From Tritrichomonas musculus (Eukaryota > Parabasalia > Tritrichomonadida > Tritrichomonadidae): 64,000 bases of DNA. The notes beneath the pieces are model-generated. The model saw only the letters and a program-made list of their open reading frames with translations. It was not told the origin of the DNA and did not search any database. This document shows positions 44,776 to 53,348 of the stretch, one piece after another. The translations under genes and the position numbers were made by a program. How positions within the stretch are numbered: position 1 is the first letter of the stretch; every line of letters begins with the position of its first letter. Location: contig JAPFFF010000002.1 of NCBI GenBank assembly GCA_039105265.1, positions 9,114,001-9,178,000 of the forward strand, written 5' to 3'.

Positions 44776-47070
44776 ATGTCAAAACAAGATAAAAATAATT
44801 CATCTGATAGCTTTGAATTAGATTTAAGTAATATTGATGATGAAACTATATTTGATAGTGAGGTATCTAAACCTGATGATGATGAAGAACTAGAGGACCC
44901 GATAGATTATTTTAAGAACACGTTTCTCAGTACATACAAACTAGAACACCCCAATGATTTAATTAATTTGTTGTATCAAATACAAAACAATGAATATACA
45001 GGAAGAAGTGTGGGAAAGATTCGTGAAATGAAAGTCAAGTTTCGTCGATTTGTTTCATTGATGAACAAAATCAATGCAGGTATTAAAAGTAAAGGCAATC
45101 GATTCCTTAGTTTAAAAGAGTACACAACAGATAAAAAAAGTCTTGATATCATTATCAATTACTTCAATATTGTTGTCAACGATGATTTAAATTATAGCTC
45201 TGACGGTTTTCGTTCATCACCCATCAAACCACCGAGAAAGAGTCAAACACCACAAACCAACAAAGGAAGAAGAAAGAGAACAAGCATACATGAACCAACA
45301 CTTGATACTAATAAACGAAGAACACCAAGAAGAAAACGCATAACTCCGAGTGATTCTGATGAAAATGACTCGACAATACAATTGCCTAAAGACAGTGAAG
45401 ATTCATTACTTAATATAACATTAAGCGAATCAGATTCTGAGTCATTAATATTGAAAAACGATGATTTATCTGATTCTTTTATTGAACCATCAAAGGAACA
45501 CAATAAAAATAATTTTTCAACTAATAAAATGGCAGACGACAACAACAATAATAACGGACCTCTTCAATCATTATATGATGATGAATTAGATGATTGGCAT
45601 GATGATGATGAAGCAGCAACCGAAGCATACAGATATACAAAAACACCTGCAAAACAACCATACAGATATGTTGATAATGAAGAAGAAGCACAAGAAATTA
45701 AATCACCTTTTGCAAGGAAATACAAAGGATATGCAGAAGATAACAAAGCAGATGATGAAATACTTGATGAATTAATAAGAAATGCAAAGCAACCCTCAAA
45801 GAATACTCGCGGACGTCGTGATAAAAAAGATATGCCTCTTGTTAACTCAACATTAAAGGATTCATTTGACAAGCTTGAAATACCTCGGGTTGGTGGTAAT
45901 ATATCCTATTACAGAGATAAATTTATTGATATGATTATTAACGGAAACTTCAGAATCAAATACATTCCGAATGCAGCTTGTCGTGATACAGCTATTGAAT
46001 ACTGTAAGAATTCAGTTGATAAAGACGGTAAACCAAGATATCGTTTATTACCAGAAAATGCCAAAGACCCGTTAGGAAACTCAATAACAGACTTGAACGG
46101 TGATAAAGTTGATGATGTTGTTTTAATTGATAGGAACGGTAATCCTTCAATCATTAACGGATACAAGCTTGTATTTGCTTCTCCTTACAAGAAAGTTTGG
46201 AAATCTGTTATTAAAACAAAACAAGAAAGAAAAGAAATGCCGTTCAATAAATGGATTCAATCATTATTTGATAAAGATATCAAGAAAATTGATTGGGATG
46301 CTGGTCAATACAAATTAACAAAGGGAAAAGAAATGCAAGAGCTAGAAAATTATTACGGTCCTATGGGTCTGGGAAAAGCAAGAGTCAGCAAACGTATTAC
46401 ACCAAGTTCTTATTGGTCATCAATCTTTTCTAAAGTCTGGAAAGTGTATTGGAATGACGAACAATTCTTTGTATTATCTCCTTTGAAGAAACTCATCAAT
46501 TACCTTGCTGTATCAAATATGTTATTTGCTTATCTCTTTGATGCTCCTTTCAAAGAACTAATTCAAGACAATAAGTTCAATGGAAAGATATTAACATATG
46601 AACAATGGACATATTGGAAACAACAGAACAATAAAGAATATGTTTCAGTATTAGGAAAGAATGTTCAATCATATGTTGAGAAGATTATTGATAAAGCTAT
46701 TGATATCACATCAGGAGAATTAAAGGCTGAACCAAGTCAATGGGGTAAACAATTTACTGAATTAATGCATTACATTGATTATGTTGTCTTTGGTGTTGGT
46801 TTCAATGTTGATGTAAGTAAGCAAGAAGGATATAACAGGTTGAAACGAAATGCAGAAGGAATTAAAGAAGCAACGCCAGAAGATATTAAGAACGTTAAAG
46901 ATAATTTCATTAAACGAATCTCTGCAGCAATAGAAAGAGATATATATCCAAATTGTGGATACACAGCATTCAAAGCACAACTCAAAGAAAGCAAATTGCA
47001 GAACAAAAATAAATATGATAATTTTGCTGTTAATCTTAAACCATTACATCAAAGAATGAATAATGAATAA
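44776..47070 (+). CDS. INGY-family large protein (element 2)
   Basis: 764 residues. The first ~250 residues are acidic and Ser/Lys/Pro-rich (S-D-S-D-E-N-D-S, R-R-K-R patches). Then comes a helical module and the shared core N-G-N-F-R-I-K-Y-I-P, L-G-N-S-I-T-D-L-N-G-D-K-V-D-D-V-V-L-I-D, then I-I-N-G-Y-K-L, and a Trp/Tyr-rich C-terminal half (T-P-S-S-Y-W-S-S-I-F-S-K-V-W). The core is nearly co-linear with element 3 and more distant from element 1. It starts 23 bases from the divergent fibre gene. Confidence 0.75.
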   Translation: MSKQDKNNSSDSFELDLSNIDDETIFDSEVSKPDDDEELEDPIDYFKNTFLSTYKLEHPNDLINLLYQIQNNEYTGRSVGKIREMKVKFRRFVSLMNKINAGIKSKGNRFLSLKEYTTDKKSLDIIINYFNIVVNDDLNYSSDGFRSSPIKPPRKSQTPQTNKGRRKRTSIHEPTLDTNKRRTPRRKRITPSDSDENDSTIQLPKDSEDSLLNITLSESDSESLILKNDDLSDSFIEPSKEHNKNNFSTNKMADDNNNNNGPLQSLYDDELDDWHDDDEAATEAYRYTKTPAKQPYRYVDNEEEAQEIKSPFARKYKGYAEDNKADDEILDELIRNAKQPSKNTRGRRDKKDMPLVNSTLKDSFDKLEIPRVGGNISYYRDKFIDMIINGNFRIKYIPNAACRDTAIEYCKNSVDKDGKPRYRLLPENAKDPLGNSITDLNGDKVDDVVLIDRNGNPSIINGYKLVFASPYKKVWKSVIKTKQERKEMPFNKWIQSLFDKDIKKIDWDAGQYKLTKGKEMQELENYYGPMGLGKARVSKRITPSSYWSSIFSKVWKVYWNDEQFFVLSPLKKLINYLAVSNMLFAYLFDAPFKELIQDNKFNGKILTYEQWTYWKQQNNKEYVSVLGKNVQSYVEKIIDKAIDITSGELKAEPSQWGKQFTELMHYIDYVVFGVGFNVDVSKQEGYNRLKRNAEGIKEATPEDIKNVKDNFIKRISAAIERDIYPNCGYTAFKAQLKESKLQNKNKYDNFAVNLKPLHQRMNNE

Positions 47071-48189
47071 TTAATTTAAATCAAAACCTCCATTATTGTT
47101 ATTATTATTATTATTATTTTTGTCATTTGGGTCTGAAACGATTCTAAAACTATAACGTTTTGTTGATTGTGGTTGTTGCTTCTGGTCTTGCTGATTATCA
47201 AGTGAAGTTGACAAGTCTTCAAAAGTATCATTATTTATGTTTTGTTGTCGTTCAGAATAATTTGATGTCTTATTAGGATTTGGTGTTTCAAAATAAAAGC
47301 CTTGTGATTGATTTTGATTTCTTACATGCCAATCGTCTTCAATTTCCATAGGTTCATAGCTTGTTGGATAATTTGGTTTTGTACTTATGGCTGATGCTGA
47401 AAAATGAACTTTGTTATCATTTTCTTTTGATTTATGCTTTCTTGGTGGATTGGGAGTTAATGATTTAATATTTTCTGTTGTTTCATTTGCTGTTGTTTCG
47501 TTATCGGGTTTTATATTTGGTTTGAATATAGGATATTCAGTGAATATAGTATCATTTCGAAAACCTAAATGTGCAGGTTTCTTCGGTTTATAATTCGTAT
47601 TTTGATTTAAATCGTTCATTGTTTGTATTCTAATATCATTGGTGTCAGAACCTGGTTCTGTGTTATCATAGAAATCAATTATCGGTATTAAGTTTGGATT
47701 ATCATAAACGGTGAATGATATATATGTTTTATTTGCATTAGGATTATAACCTGTATCAGCTGCAGTAATTATATTATTAAATGCATTCATGAATACCTCA
47801 TAAGTAAAAGCGAAATTTACTCTATTAAAATAAGCTTCACCATCATATTCTACATAATAATTTGTTATATCTTTAGGTGTGTTATCATTTAATAATACAA
47901 ATACAGGTTCTTGAAATCCTGGTAGTATCTTTCGTATAAATATGTATGACGGACTATAAATTCCATCACCAATTAAATATAACATCCATGCAGGTCTAGT
48001 CGTTAATGTTGTACCTTTATAAATACTTTGAACTTGCCTCGGAAATGTAAAAGTTGATGGAAAAATATAAATTGACCTTGATTCAGTAGTCGTAATCATA
48101 GCAAATGCAATCGGTGCTACACCATTAATTTTATAATTACTCATATCAGCCAATTGATTCGGATTTAAATAAAATACATGAGAATCCAT
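47071..48189 (-). CDS. Capsid-like protein with disordered tail, possible minor capsid (element 2)
   Basis: 372 residues. The first ~190 residues are beta-rich, opening with YIFPSTFTFPRQVQ-like strands that match I-Y-I-I-P-H-V-I-I-P-P-P-F-V-R in element 3's 58961-60280 gene. The rest is Asn/Gln/Pro-rich and disordered, ending in an Asn run. In both elements it sits between the WFTD-family gene and the INGY gene. A single jelly-roll minor capsid (penton) protein would be expected in a Maverick of this type and is otherwise not found; this is the best candidate by position and fold pattern only. Confidence 0.5.
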   Translation of the reverse strand: MDSHVFYLNPNQLADMSNYKINGVAPIAFAMITTTESRSIYIFPSTFTFPRQVQSIYKGTTLTTRPAWMLYLIGDGIYSPSYIFIRKILPGFQEPVFVLLNDNTPKDITNYYVEYDGEAYFNRVNFAFTYEVFMNAFNNIITAADTGYNPNANKTYISFTVYDNPNLIPIIDFYDNTEPGSDTNDIRIQTMNDLNQNTNYKPKKPAHLGFRNDTIFTEYPIFKPNIKPDNETTANETTENIKSLTPNPPRKHKSKENDNKVHFSASAISTKPNYPTSYEPMEIEDDWHVRNQNQSQGFYFETPNPNKTSNYSERQQNINNDTFEDLSTSLDNQQDQKQQPQSTKRYSFRIVSDPNDKNNNNNNNNNGGFDLN

Positions 48190-48201
48190 TTTGAATAGTC
48201 A

Positions 48202-48552
48202 TTAATAAATCAAAAGACAACTGAATATAAATGATTCAGGTTCAATAACGTTTCCTTTCATATCTGTGAACCATAAATGATATTCTTTTTTTGTGTTGTT
48301 CAGACACTCATATTTTCTGTATTTGGTTTGTCGTCTGTTAGCAAGCATAATGAAATGGTCACAGAAAGGCATGAATTCAACTATATCTGAATGAACCATC
48401 AAATCACCGACAATATGTTGATTGACAACAGCCCCACAATACTGAACAACAATGTACTTCTTGTTGCGACTATAAACGAAATCATCAGGAAGATTAAAAT
48501 CTTTTGATTGTGTGTGATAGTATCGTTTTGTGATTGGTTGTTTAGCTTTCAT
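48202..48552 (-). CDS. WFTD-family protein (element 2)
   Basis: 116 residues. It matches 58590-58922 very closely (T-K-R-Y-Y-H-T-Q, F-V-Y-S-R-N-K-K-Y-I-V-V-Q-Y, L-M-V-H-S-D-I-V-E-F, L-A-N-R-R-Q-T-K-Y-R-K-Y-E, W-F-T-D) and 15311-15643 more distantly. Its start overlaps the end of the integrase gene by 11 bases. Confidence 0.7.
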   Translation of the reverse strand: MKAKQPITKRYYHTQSKDFNLPDDFVYSRNKKYIVVQYCGAVVNQHIVGDLMVHSDIVEFMPFCDHFIMLANRRQTKYRKYECLNNTKKEYHLWFTDMKGNVIEPESFIFSCLLIY

Positions 48553-49621
48553 TTTGCGTTTTATAAGTCAAAAAGAATACTTTATAATCATCATTCAAAG
48601 CATCTATTGATGAACAAACATATTTTGTGTACATGATTGGAACTGTTATTATTGTTTTGTTCTTCAGTGTTTTGTTAGTTTGACGCAAAGGATTTAATAG
48701 TTTACATTTAACGTTTCCTGATTCATAACAAATGAATTCAGCAAGTTCATTGAATACTCTTCTTCGCTTTTCATGTTTCTTTTCTGTTTTTCCGTAATCG
48801 GTGTGAATGAGTATTATATTTTTGGGTTTATATGACAGAAGACCTTTAAATCGTTGTTTTTGTTGAATCTCTTTCAATTGCATTGATTTGGCTCTAATGT
48901 ATTGCCATTCAAGGTCGCGGTCATCTTGCATCTGTTGAGGTGTTAGATAAATGTATTTTGATTGTCGTTTGTCAAGGTATTCATCAGTTTCTTCGTCAAA
49001 TGATGTGTATAAAGGATTCAATAAACGAAGAGATGCATGAGGCGTGTTATTGTACCATTCAACCGTTTGTTGTATCAATACATTGTTTGTCATTCGTTGT
49101 TGTGATTGACCGAAAGCATTTCGTAATGTTCTGATTACTGCATCGACACATTTATGTGCATTCGTGAAAGGTGAATCATCAATGATTAACTTTATTTTGT
49201 TTGGTGCTTTGAATTTAATTGTGTGTTTGTCTAATTGATATCTTTGCTCTTCACCGTTGCAATAACTTTTGAATGCATTTGATATAAAAGCCTTTTCACC
49301 ATCACATTTAATTGTTTCAATTCTGATATTTCTTTTATTGACTAGTTTATCAATTACTTTGATTACATAATACTCAGACTTGTAATCAATTGGTTCAACA
49401 ATTAGGTATTTGGTGTTTACATTGATTATTACTAAATAAGCTTTATTTAATGCAAACATTATATCAATTTCGTACGCATACGGTTCAAATGAGAAGTCAG
49501 GTTTTGATAGTTTCTTTACTGTCTTCAATTGGTAATCCTTAATATAGGGCTCGGTTTTAATGCCCGTGTCTTTGATGTACTTGTATTTAGATTTGAAAGG
49601 ATAGTTGATTGATTCATTCAT
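48542..49621 (-). CDS. Maverick integrase (element 2)
   Basis: 359 residues. The catalytic core shows E-I-D-I-M-F (Asp 1), K-C-D-G-E-K (Asp 2), and C-V-D-A-V-I-R-T-L-R-N-A-F-G (third acidic residue is Asp, as in the other two elements). This is followed by W-Y-N-N-T-P-H and the C-terminal K-N-I-I-L-I-H-T-D-Y-G-K-T-E-K-K-H-E-K segment. It is short next to the element 1 copy because it lacks the long N-terminal extension. Confidence 0.88.
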   Translation of the reverse strand: MNESINYPFKSKYKYIKDTGIKTEPYIKDYQLKTVKKLSKPDFSFEPYAYEIDIMFALNKAYLVIINVNTKYLIVEPIDYKSEYYVIKVIDKLVNKRNIRIETIKCDGEKAFISNAFKSYCNGEEQRYQLDKHTIKFKAPNKIKLIIDDSPFTNAHKCVDAVIRTLRNAFGQSQQRMTNNVLIQQTVEWYNNTPHASLRLLNPLYTSFDEETDEYLDKRQSKYIYLTPQQMQDDRDLEWQYIRAKSMQLKEIQQKQRFKGLLSYKPKNIILIHTDYGKTEKKHEKRRRVFNELAEFICYESGNVKCKLLNPLRQTNKTLKNKTIITVPIMYTKYVCSSIDALNDDYKVFFLTYKTQNES

Positions 49622-49708
49622 TTGAATCGCAAAAATAAAGCATTAATTTATGAAGGAACTCTGTTCCCTTTTGCAAAGCAAAATGATTATTTAATGAAAT
49701 CATTATTT

Positions 49709-51652
49709 TTATTCATTTGCTTGACTTCCTTGTGGAGATTCGTCATCAACGTAAACCAATCCGTCAAGAGATAGTTTAAAGTAAGAGTCCCTAGTTATCC
49801 ATAATTGAGTCGGAGGAGGTTTGACAATGGTTCCATCTGGTTCAACAACATTGAAATATGTGTCATCATCTCCTGTATATATTGGTTGCCCATTGACTTG
49901 TATCTGAACGTTTCCGAAACCTCCATCAAGTCCGTCATAACAATATCCTGCACTTGCTCGTTCTGTTTGAATGTTGAATACAAATGATGTTGCATCACTG
50001 ATTGTGTTGTTGTATCTCTTACCGTTAGCGTCATTCTTTGGCATTGTCATCGAATCCTCAAATTCCTTTGTGCATGAAAGAGTGATTGCATCTAAATCAC
50101 CAGCCGTTAATTGATTTTCAAAGAATCGTGCACCAATGGTTGAAACGTTTTCGTCTGGGAAGTTCTTTCCACCAATATTCAAGAAACAGTTTTGATAAAC
50201 TGGATTTTCAAAGACAGTTAAATCATTATGATGCTTTGGAAACATGATTGATAAATTAGTTGCATTGATTAATGGGATATTCAATGTTGACTTGATTCCG
50301 TTTGCTGCTGGAGCGATTGGAAAAGCATGATAATCAACTTTTTGTGAAGGAATGATTAAACCTTGTCTTAAAATGTCTTCAATTCCTTGTCTTGTAGCTT
50401 CACAAACACCAAAGCCTTGCATATTAGATTTACAAGCTGTGATGGTCATTCGATTAACTGTTAATGTTGCTGTTTGTTTTGAATAATGAGCGCTCATCAA
50501 CTTGTTGGCTTCAGTTTTAGATACAAAGTTAACGTAAACATGACCTGCATGTGATGGTTGAGGTAATTTACCATGTTCTTTGGTATAATGGGCTTGACAA
50601 ATTGCTTTATTATCATCAGTCTTTTCAATTCCAAGTTCAGTAAATTCATCATCAGTAAAGCTAAATATTAATGAACAATTTTCAATCAGTTCATCGAAAT
50701 CACCTCCAGATGCAGATACGTATTGTTCTCTAACTTCATACTTCAATTGATATTTCGTTGGTGTTGGTTCAGGTGATGGTGGGTCTGGATTGTCTCCAGG
50801 TCCTGGAATCACTGCTTGATTACCAATTTGTGTGAATTGATGTTTGAGGTGTCCTCGTGCTTTGATTTCCTTTAGTCTGTTTAATTCTTCCATCGATATT
50901 GAATCATTATCTTCAAGAAATACTTTTGCTTCAGCAACTGTGTAAGGGTCTAATACTGCCCAAACAAGACCAGCGGGACTAACTTGAAAACGAATTGATA
51001 AATCACCAATGATTCCGTTAGGGAATAAATCGAATGCTTGTAATGCGAGCAAATCATCAAAAGGAACATTCAAATCAAATTCGACTTCACTTCTTCCTGT
51101 GTTCTTAAATGAATTCAAGTTGACATAAGCTCCTGCATGTGTTTGTGAATAGTTGCTAATGTTTTCCCACAATGAATGAACGAATCTGCGACGTTTCTTC
51201 TCGGCTTCTGGTTTAACTGAAGAATATAAGAAGCCCTCACGAATGCATTCATTCTGTTGGTATCCGACATTGACATTATTATGAAGAATCTCTAACCTGT
51301 CAAACAACTGGTTTGATGATTTGAAACCGACAAACAGTTTGTACAAGTTGTTGGGGTCATTGATTTCATTTAATTTACTCATATCTGTATTCAATGACAA
51401 ATCTAATTTAACGTGAAATGTTAAGAAACCTTTATCAATATCACTTATGAAGTGGTCAGGATGTGTTAAACTGATTTGCGAATATTGTCCTTGATGAAAT
51501 GGAGCTGGTTGGTCATGACAGTCAACAGTTCTAAATGAAAATGAACGCGTACCGTCATTGACATTAATCATGTTTCTCATCTCTTCAAATGCATGAAGAA
51601 CGTTTCCTGTTTCAGTGCGAAGATTATGGGCTCTCTCGTTTCTGTATAACAT
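49709..51652 (-). CDS. Major capsid protein, double jelly-roll (element 2)
   Basis: 647 residues. It is highly similar to element 3's capsid protein over its entire length (Y-R-N-E-R-A-H-N-L start, Q-Q-N-E-C-I-R-E-G-F, S-L-W-E-N-I-S-N-Y-S-Q-T-H-A-G, N-V-Q-I-Q-V-N-G-Q-P-I-Y-T-G-D-D-D-T-Y). A Pro-rich loop near residues 290-305 (P-G-P-G-D-N-P-D-P-P-S-P-E-P) is an exposed-looking insertion. It forms the shell, and is divergent from the amphipathic protein. Confidence 0.88.
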   Translation of the reverse strand: MLYRNERAHNLRTETGNVLHAFEEMRNMINVNDGTRSFSFRTVDCHDQPAPFHQGQYSQISLTHPDHFISDIDKGFLTFHVKLDLSLNTDMSKLNEINDPNNLYKLFVGFKSSNQLFDRLEILHNNVNVGYQQNECIREGFLYSSVKPEAEKKRRRFVHSLWENISNYSQTHAGAYVNLNSFKNTGRSEVEFDLNVPFDDLLALQAFDLFPNGIIGDLSIRFQVSPAGLVWAVLDPYTVAEAKVFLEDNDSISMEELNRLKEIKARGHLKHQFTQIGNQAVIPGPGDNPDPPSPEPTPTKYQLKYEVREQYVSASGGDFDELIENCSLIFSFTDDEFTELGIEKTDDNKAICQAHYTKEHGKLPQPSHAGHVYVNFVSKTEANKLMSAHYSKQTATLTVNRMTITACKSNMQGFGVCEATRQGIEDILRQGLIIPSQKVDYHAFPIAPAANGIKSTLNIPLINATNLSIMFPKHHNDLTVFENPVYQNCFLNIGGKNFPDENVSTIGARFFENQLTAGDLDAITLSCTKEFEDSMTMPKNDANGKRYNNTISDATSFVFNIQTERASAGYCYDGLDGGFGNVQIQVNGQPIYTGDDDTYFNVVEPDGTIVKPPPTQLWITRDSYFKLSLDGLVYVDDESPQGSQANE

Positions 51653-51701
51653 TTATGATTGAATAAAAAGGAAATAAAACACTTTTATCATTAATTAAAT
51701 T

Positions 51702-51956
51702 ATGGGTGTCGGTATATTCAACAAAATCAAGAACGCATTTAAATCAATTGGCGGCAAAGTAAAATCATTCGCTCAGAAAGCAGTTAAAGCATTACCAAAA
51801 GTTGTTGATGTTGGAAAGCAAATCGTTGACAGAGTTAAACCGATTACACAATTCATTCCTGGTGTCGGTCAGGTTGTTGACGCAATTGATACAGGTTTAA
51901 ATGTTGCTGACAGAGTTGGGAGATTTGGAAAATCAATATTGAATGAAGTTAAATGA
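51702..51956 (+). CDS. Small amphipathic membrane-active virion-like protein (element 2)
   Basis: 84 residues starting MGVGIFNKIKNAFKSIGGKV, a Lys-rich amphipathic helix, followed by hydrophobic F-I-P-G-V-G-Q-V-V-D-A-I. Homologues are at 56018-56269 and, more diverged, 12383-12688. The features fit a lytic or capsid-lining peptide similar to adenovirus protein VI, which is inference. Confidence 0.65.
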   Translation: MGVGIFNKIKNAFKSIGGKVKSFAQKAVKALPKVVDVGKQIVDRVKPITQFIPGVGQVVDAIDTGLNVADRVGRFGKSILNEVK

Positions 51957-51992
51957 AAAACAATGAATTATAATGATTTAATATAATTATAA

Positions 51993-52469
51993 ATGAATGA
52001 AAACATTAATGAACTTAAAGTTATAAATGATAATGTAAATGAATCAAAAGTATTTAAATCAATTGAAGAGTTCAATTTGTTCTATCAAAAGAATATCGAG
52101 CAAATGAAATCACAAACGACTAACTATTTGAACAAGATTTATAAAATCATCACTAATGACGGCAACGAATACAAAATCACTAAGCGAAATTGTACAGACG
52201 GTAAAAGACTTAACGGCGACATTTATTTGAAGAAAGTTGGGAACACAATCACTAAAACACTTGAAAATGACAACATCAAAGCTGATATATCATTAATGAA
52301 AGAATCGATTAACGAACTCAATGAATTAATAAATCAATTGAACAACAAAAATAAAATACTTGAAGAACATATTAATAAGCTTTCAAACGTTGTCGACCAA
52401 CAATCAAAAGTTATTAATGAATATGTATTAAATGTTGTTGCTCCTGACAACCACAGAATGATTAAGTGA
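51993..52469 (+). CDS. TNYLNK-family coiled-coil protein (element 2)
   Basis: 158 residues. It has S-I-E-E-F-N-L-F-Y-Q-K-N, T-N-Y-L-N-K-I-Y-K-I, and Y-K-I-T-K-R, with a long C-terminal coiled coil (L-N-E-L-I-N-Q-L-N-N-K-N-K-I-L). It is 36 bases behind the amphipathic protein on the same strand. It overlaps the next gene's end by 42 bases on the opposite strand. Confidence 0.7.
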   Translation: MNENINELKVINDNVNESKVFKSIEEFNLFYQKNIEQMKSQTTNYLNKIYKIITNDGNEYKITKRNCTDGKRLNGDIYLKKVGNTITKTLENDNIKADISLMKESINELNELINQLNNKNKILEEHINKLSNVVDQQSKVINEYVLNVVAPDNHRMIK

Positions 52470-52661
52470 ATCATGATGATTTAATGATTTAGTCGTTTTT
52501 GGAGGTGGTTCATGAAATATATTTCCTTTTTCATTATAACATTTCACTGTTGGTGCTGAATTTATTTTTGTTCTATTCTTTTGCATCGTTAATTGTAATC
52601 TATCAAAATGGTTTTTATGCTTATCGTCATGAACGGTTCTTAATTGATTAATAGCAGACAT
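52428..52661 (-). CDS. Small His/Asn-rich protein (element 2)
   Basis: 77 residues. A homologue, 56751-56978, lies at the same place in element 3; the shared parts are N-H-F-D-R-L-Q-L-type text, T-V-K-C-Y-N-E-K-G-N-I-F-H-E-P, and the C-terminal H-H-S-L-N-H. Both copies converge on the TNYLNK gene. Function is unknown. The conserved E-K-G-x-x-x-H-(E/D)-P motif is the main reason to accept it. Confidence 0.55.
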   Translation of the reverse strand: MSAINQLRTVHDDKHKNHFDRLQLTMQKNRTKINSAPTVKCYNEKGNIFHEPPPKTTKSLNHHDSLNHSVVVRSNNI

Positions 52662-52675
52662 TTAATTATTATTAA

Positions 52676-52903
52676 ATGAGTGAACTAACAGAATACAAGA
52701 AAGAAATACCAGAACTAAAACGAATCAAACGAGGATTGAAAGAAAAGTGTTATGATTACAAACAATGTCTCAACAATATCAAATCAGGAATGTTGGGCTC
52801 TGACGGTCTTGCCGTTCGTGAGTCTCTTATCGAAGACATCAACAGCCTCAAAAATAAAGTTCATCAGCTTGAGAATGAATTAAATGAACTGTCTAATAAA
52901 TGA
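52676..52903 (+). CDS. Short coiled-coil protein, terminal gene of element 2
   Basis: 75 residues, almost identical in plan to 57013-57246 (E-Y-K-K-E-I-P-E-L-K-R-I-K, G-M-L-G-S-x-G-L-A-V-R-E-S-L-I-E-D-I-N-S-L-K). It ends with a coiled coil. Its last ~40 bases lie in the right TIR, so the left TIR contains an inverted copy of this end. Function unknown. Confidence 0.65.
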   Translation: MSELTEYKKEIPELKRIKRGLKEKCYDYKQCLNNIKSGMLGSDGLAVRESLIEDINSLKNKVHQLENELNELSNK

Positions 52904-53107
52904 ACATCAATTGATGGTAATCATTAAATGAGTTCATATTATTTTTGTTCATTAGTCGTGTTGACGGCGGGCTTTAGCCTGACGGAAACCGACTGATATA
53001 TACTACTAAAACAAGTTCAAAGATGTAAATTCTAAAATGAAGATTCAAAGTGGCGACCGTCAATCTCAATTTTATCTCACCCCACCAAATCAACACCCTT
53101 ACTCTCT
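52863..53107 (-). repeat. Right TIR of element 2
   Basis: About 245 bp, matching the complement of 32065-32310 apart from a few changes, and ending CCCTTACTCTCT at 53107. An AGTAGT-like internal site ends at 53008. Confidence 0.93.
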
Positions 53108-53113
53108 TTGGTT
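53108..53113. repeat. Right copy of the 6-bp target duplication TTGGTT
   Basis: Six bases identical to 32059-32064, directly after element 2. Together they fix the insertion site in the element 3 ATPase region. Confidence 0.92.
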
Positions 53114-53188
53114 GTAGGCGCTTGTAATATAACATTTAATCAAAAATAAAGCTTTTATGCGAAAAGCTCTAAGTGGCGATGATGCCAC

Positions 53189-53338
53189 TTACGCATATAG
53201 TGTGCGCCTCAGCTCATCGGTCAGCTCAGGTGGTTCATCTTCAGCTGTAAGCGATACTAGTAATAGCAGTTCAACTACATTGGTCACCAATATCAATCCC
53301 AATAGTATATTCATGATGATTTCACTTGCATTGGACAT
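53189..53338 (-). CDS. Tiny single-pass membrane protein (element 3), 49 residues
   Basis: Starts MSNASEIIMNILLGLILVTN, a membrane helix continuing to about residue 30, followed by an acidic tail with P-P-E-L-T-D-E-L-R-R-T. It matches the element 2 gene at 34797-34928 in order and sequence. An overlapping plus-strand open frame (53157-53369) is less likely because it has no homologue. Confidence 0.65.
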   Translation of the reverse strand: MSNASEIIMNILLGLILVTNVVELLLLVSLTAEDEPPELTDELRRTLYA

Positions 53339-53348
53339 TTATGCAAAT

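Larger units (their letters stand above)
32065..53107. mobile_element. Maverick/Polinton element 2, looks whole, about 21.0 kb, nested in element 3
   Basis: Bounded by inverted repeats of about 245 bp that begin AGAGAGTAAGGG and by an exact TTGGTT duplication. Genes left to right: left-end protein; ATPase, small membrane protein, ARILSS protein and two coiled-coil proteins (all minus); PolB; HNH nuclease; fibre protein (minus); INGY protein; Pro-rich capsid-like protein, WFTD protein, integrase and capsid (all minus); amphipathic protein; TNYLNK protein; small minus-strand protein; coiled-coil protein. I see no obvious break. TIR identity and the exact duplication point to a recent insertion. 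Confidence 0.95.

Noticed and set aside
32165-53008. AGTAGTATAT sites as the true ends of element 2
   Set aside because: The inverted symmetry continues about 100 bp further outward to AGAGAG at 32065 and 53107, and only there is an exact 6-bp TTGGTT duplication found.
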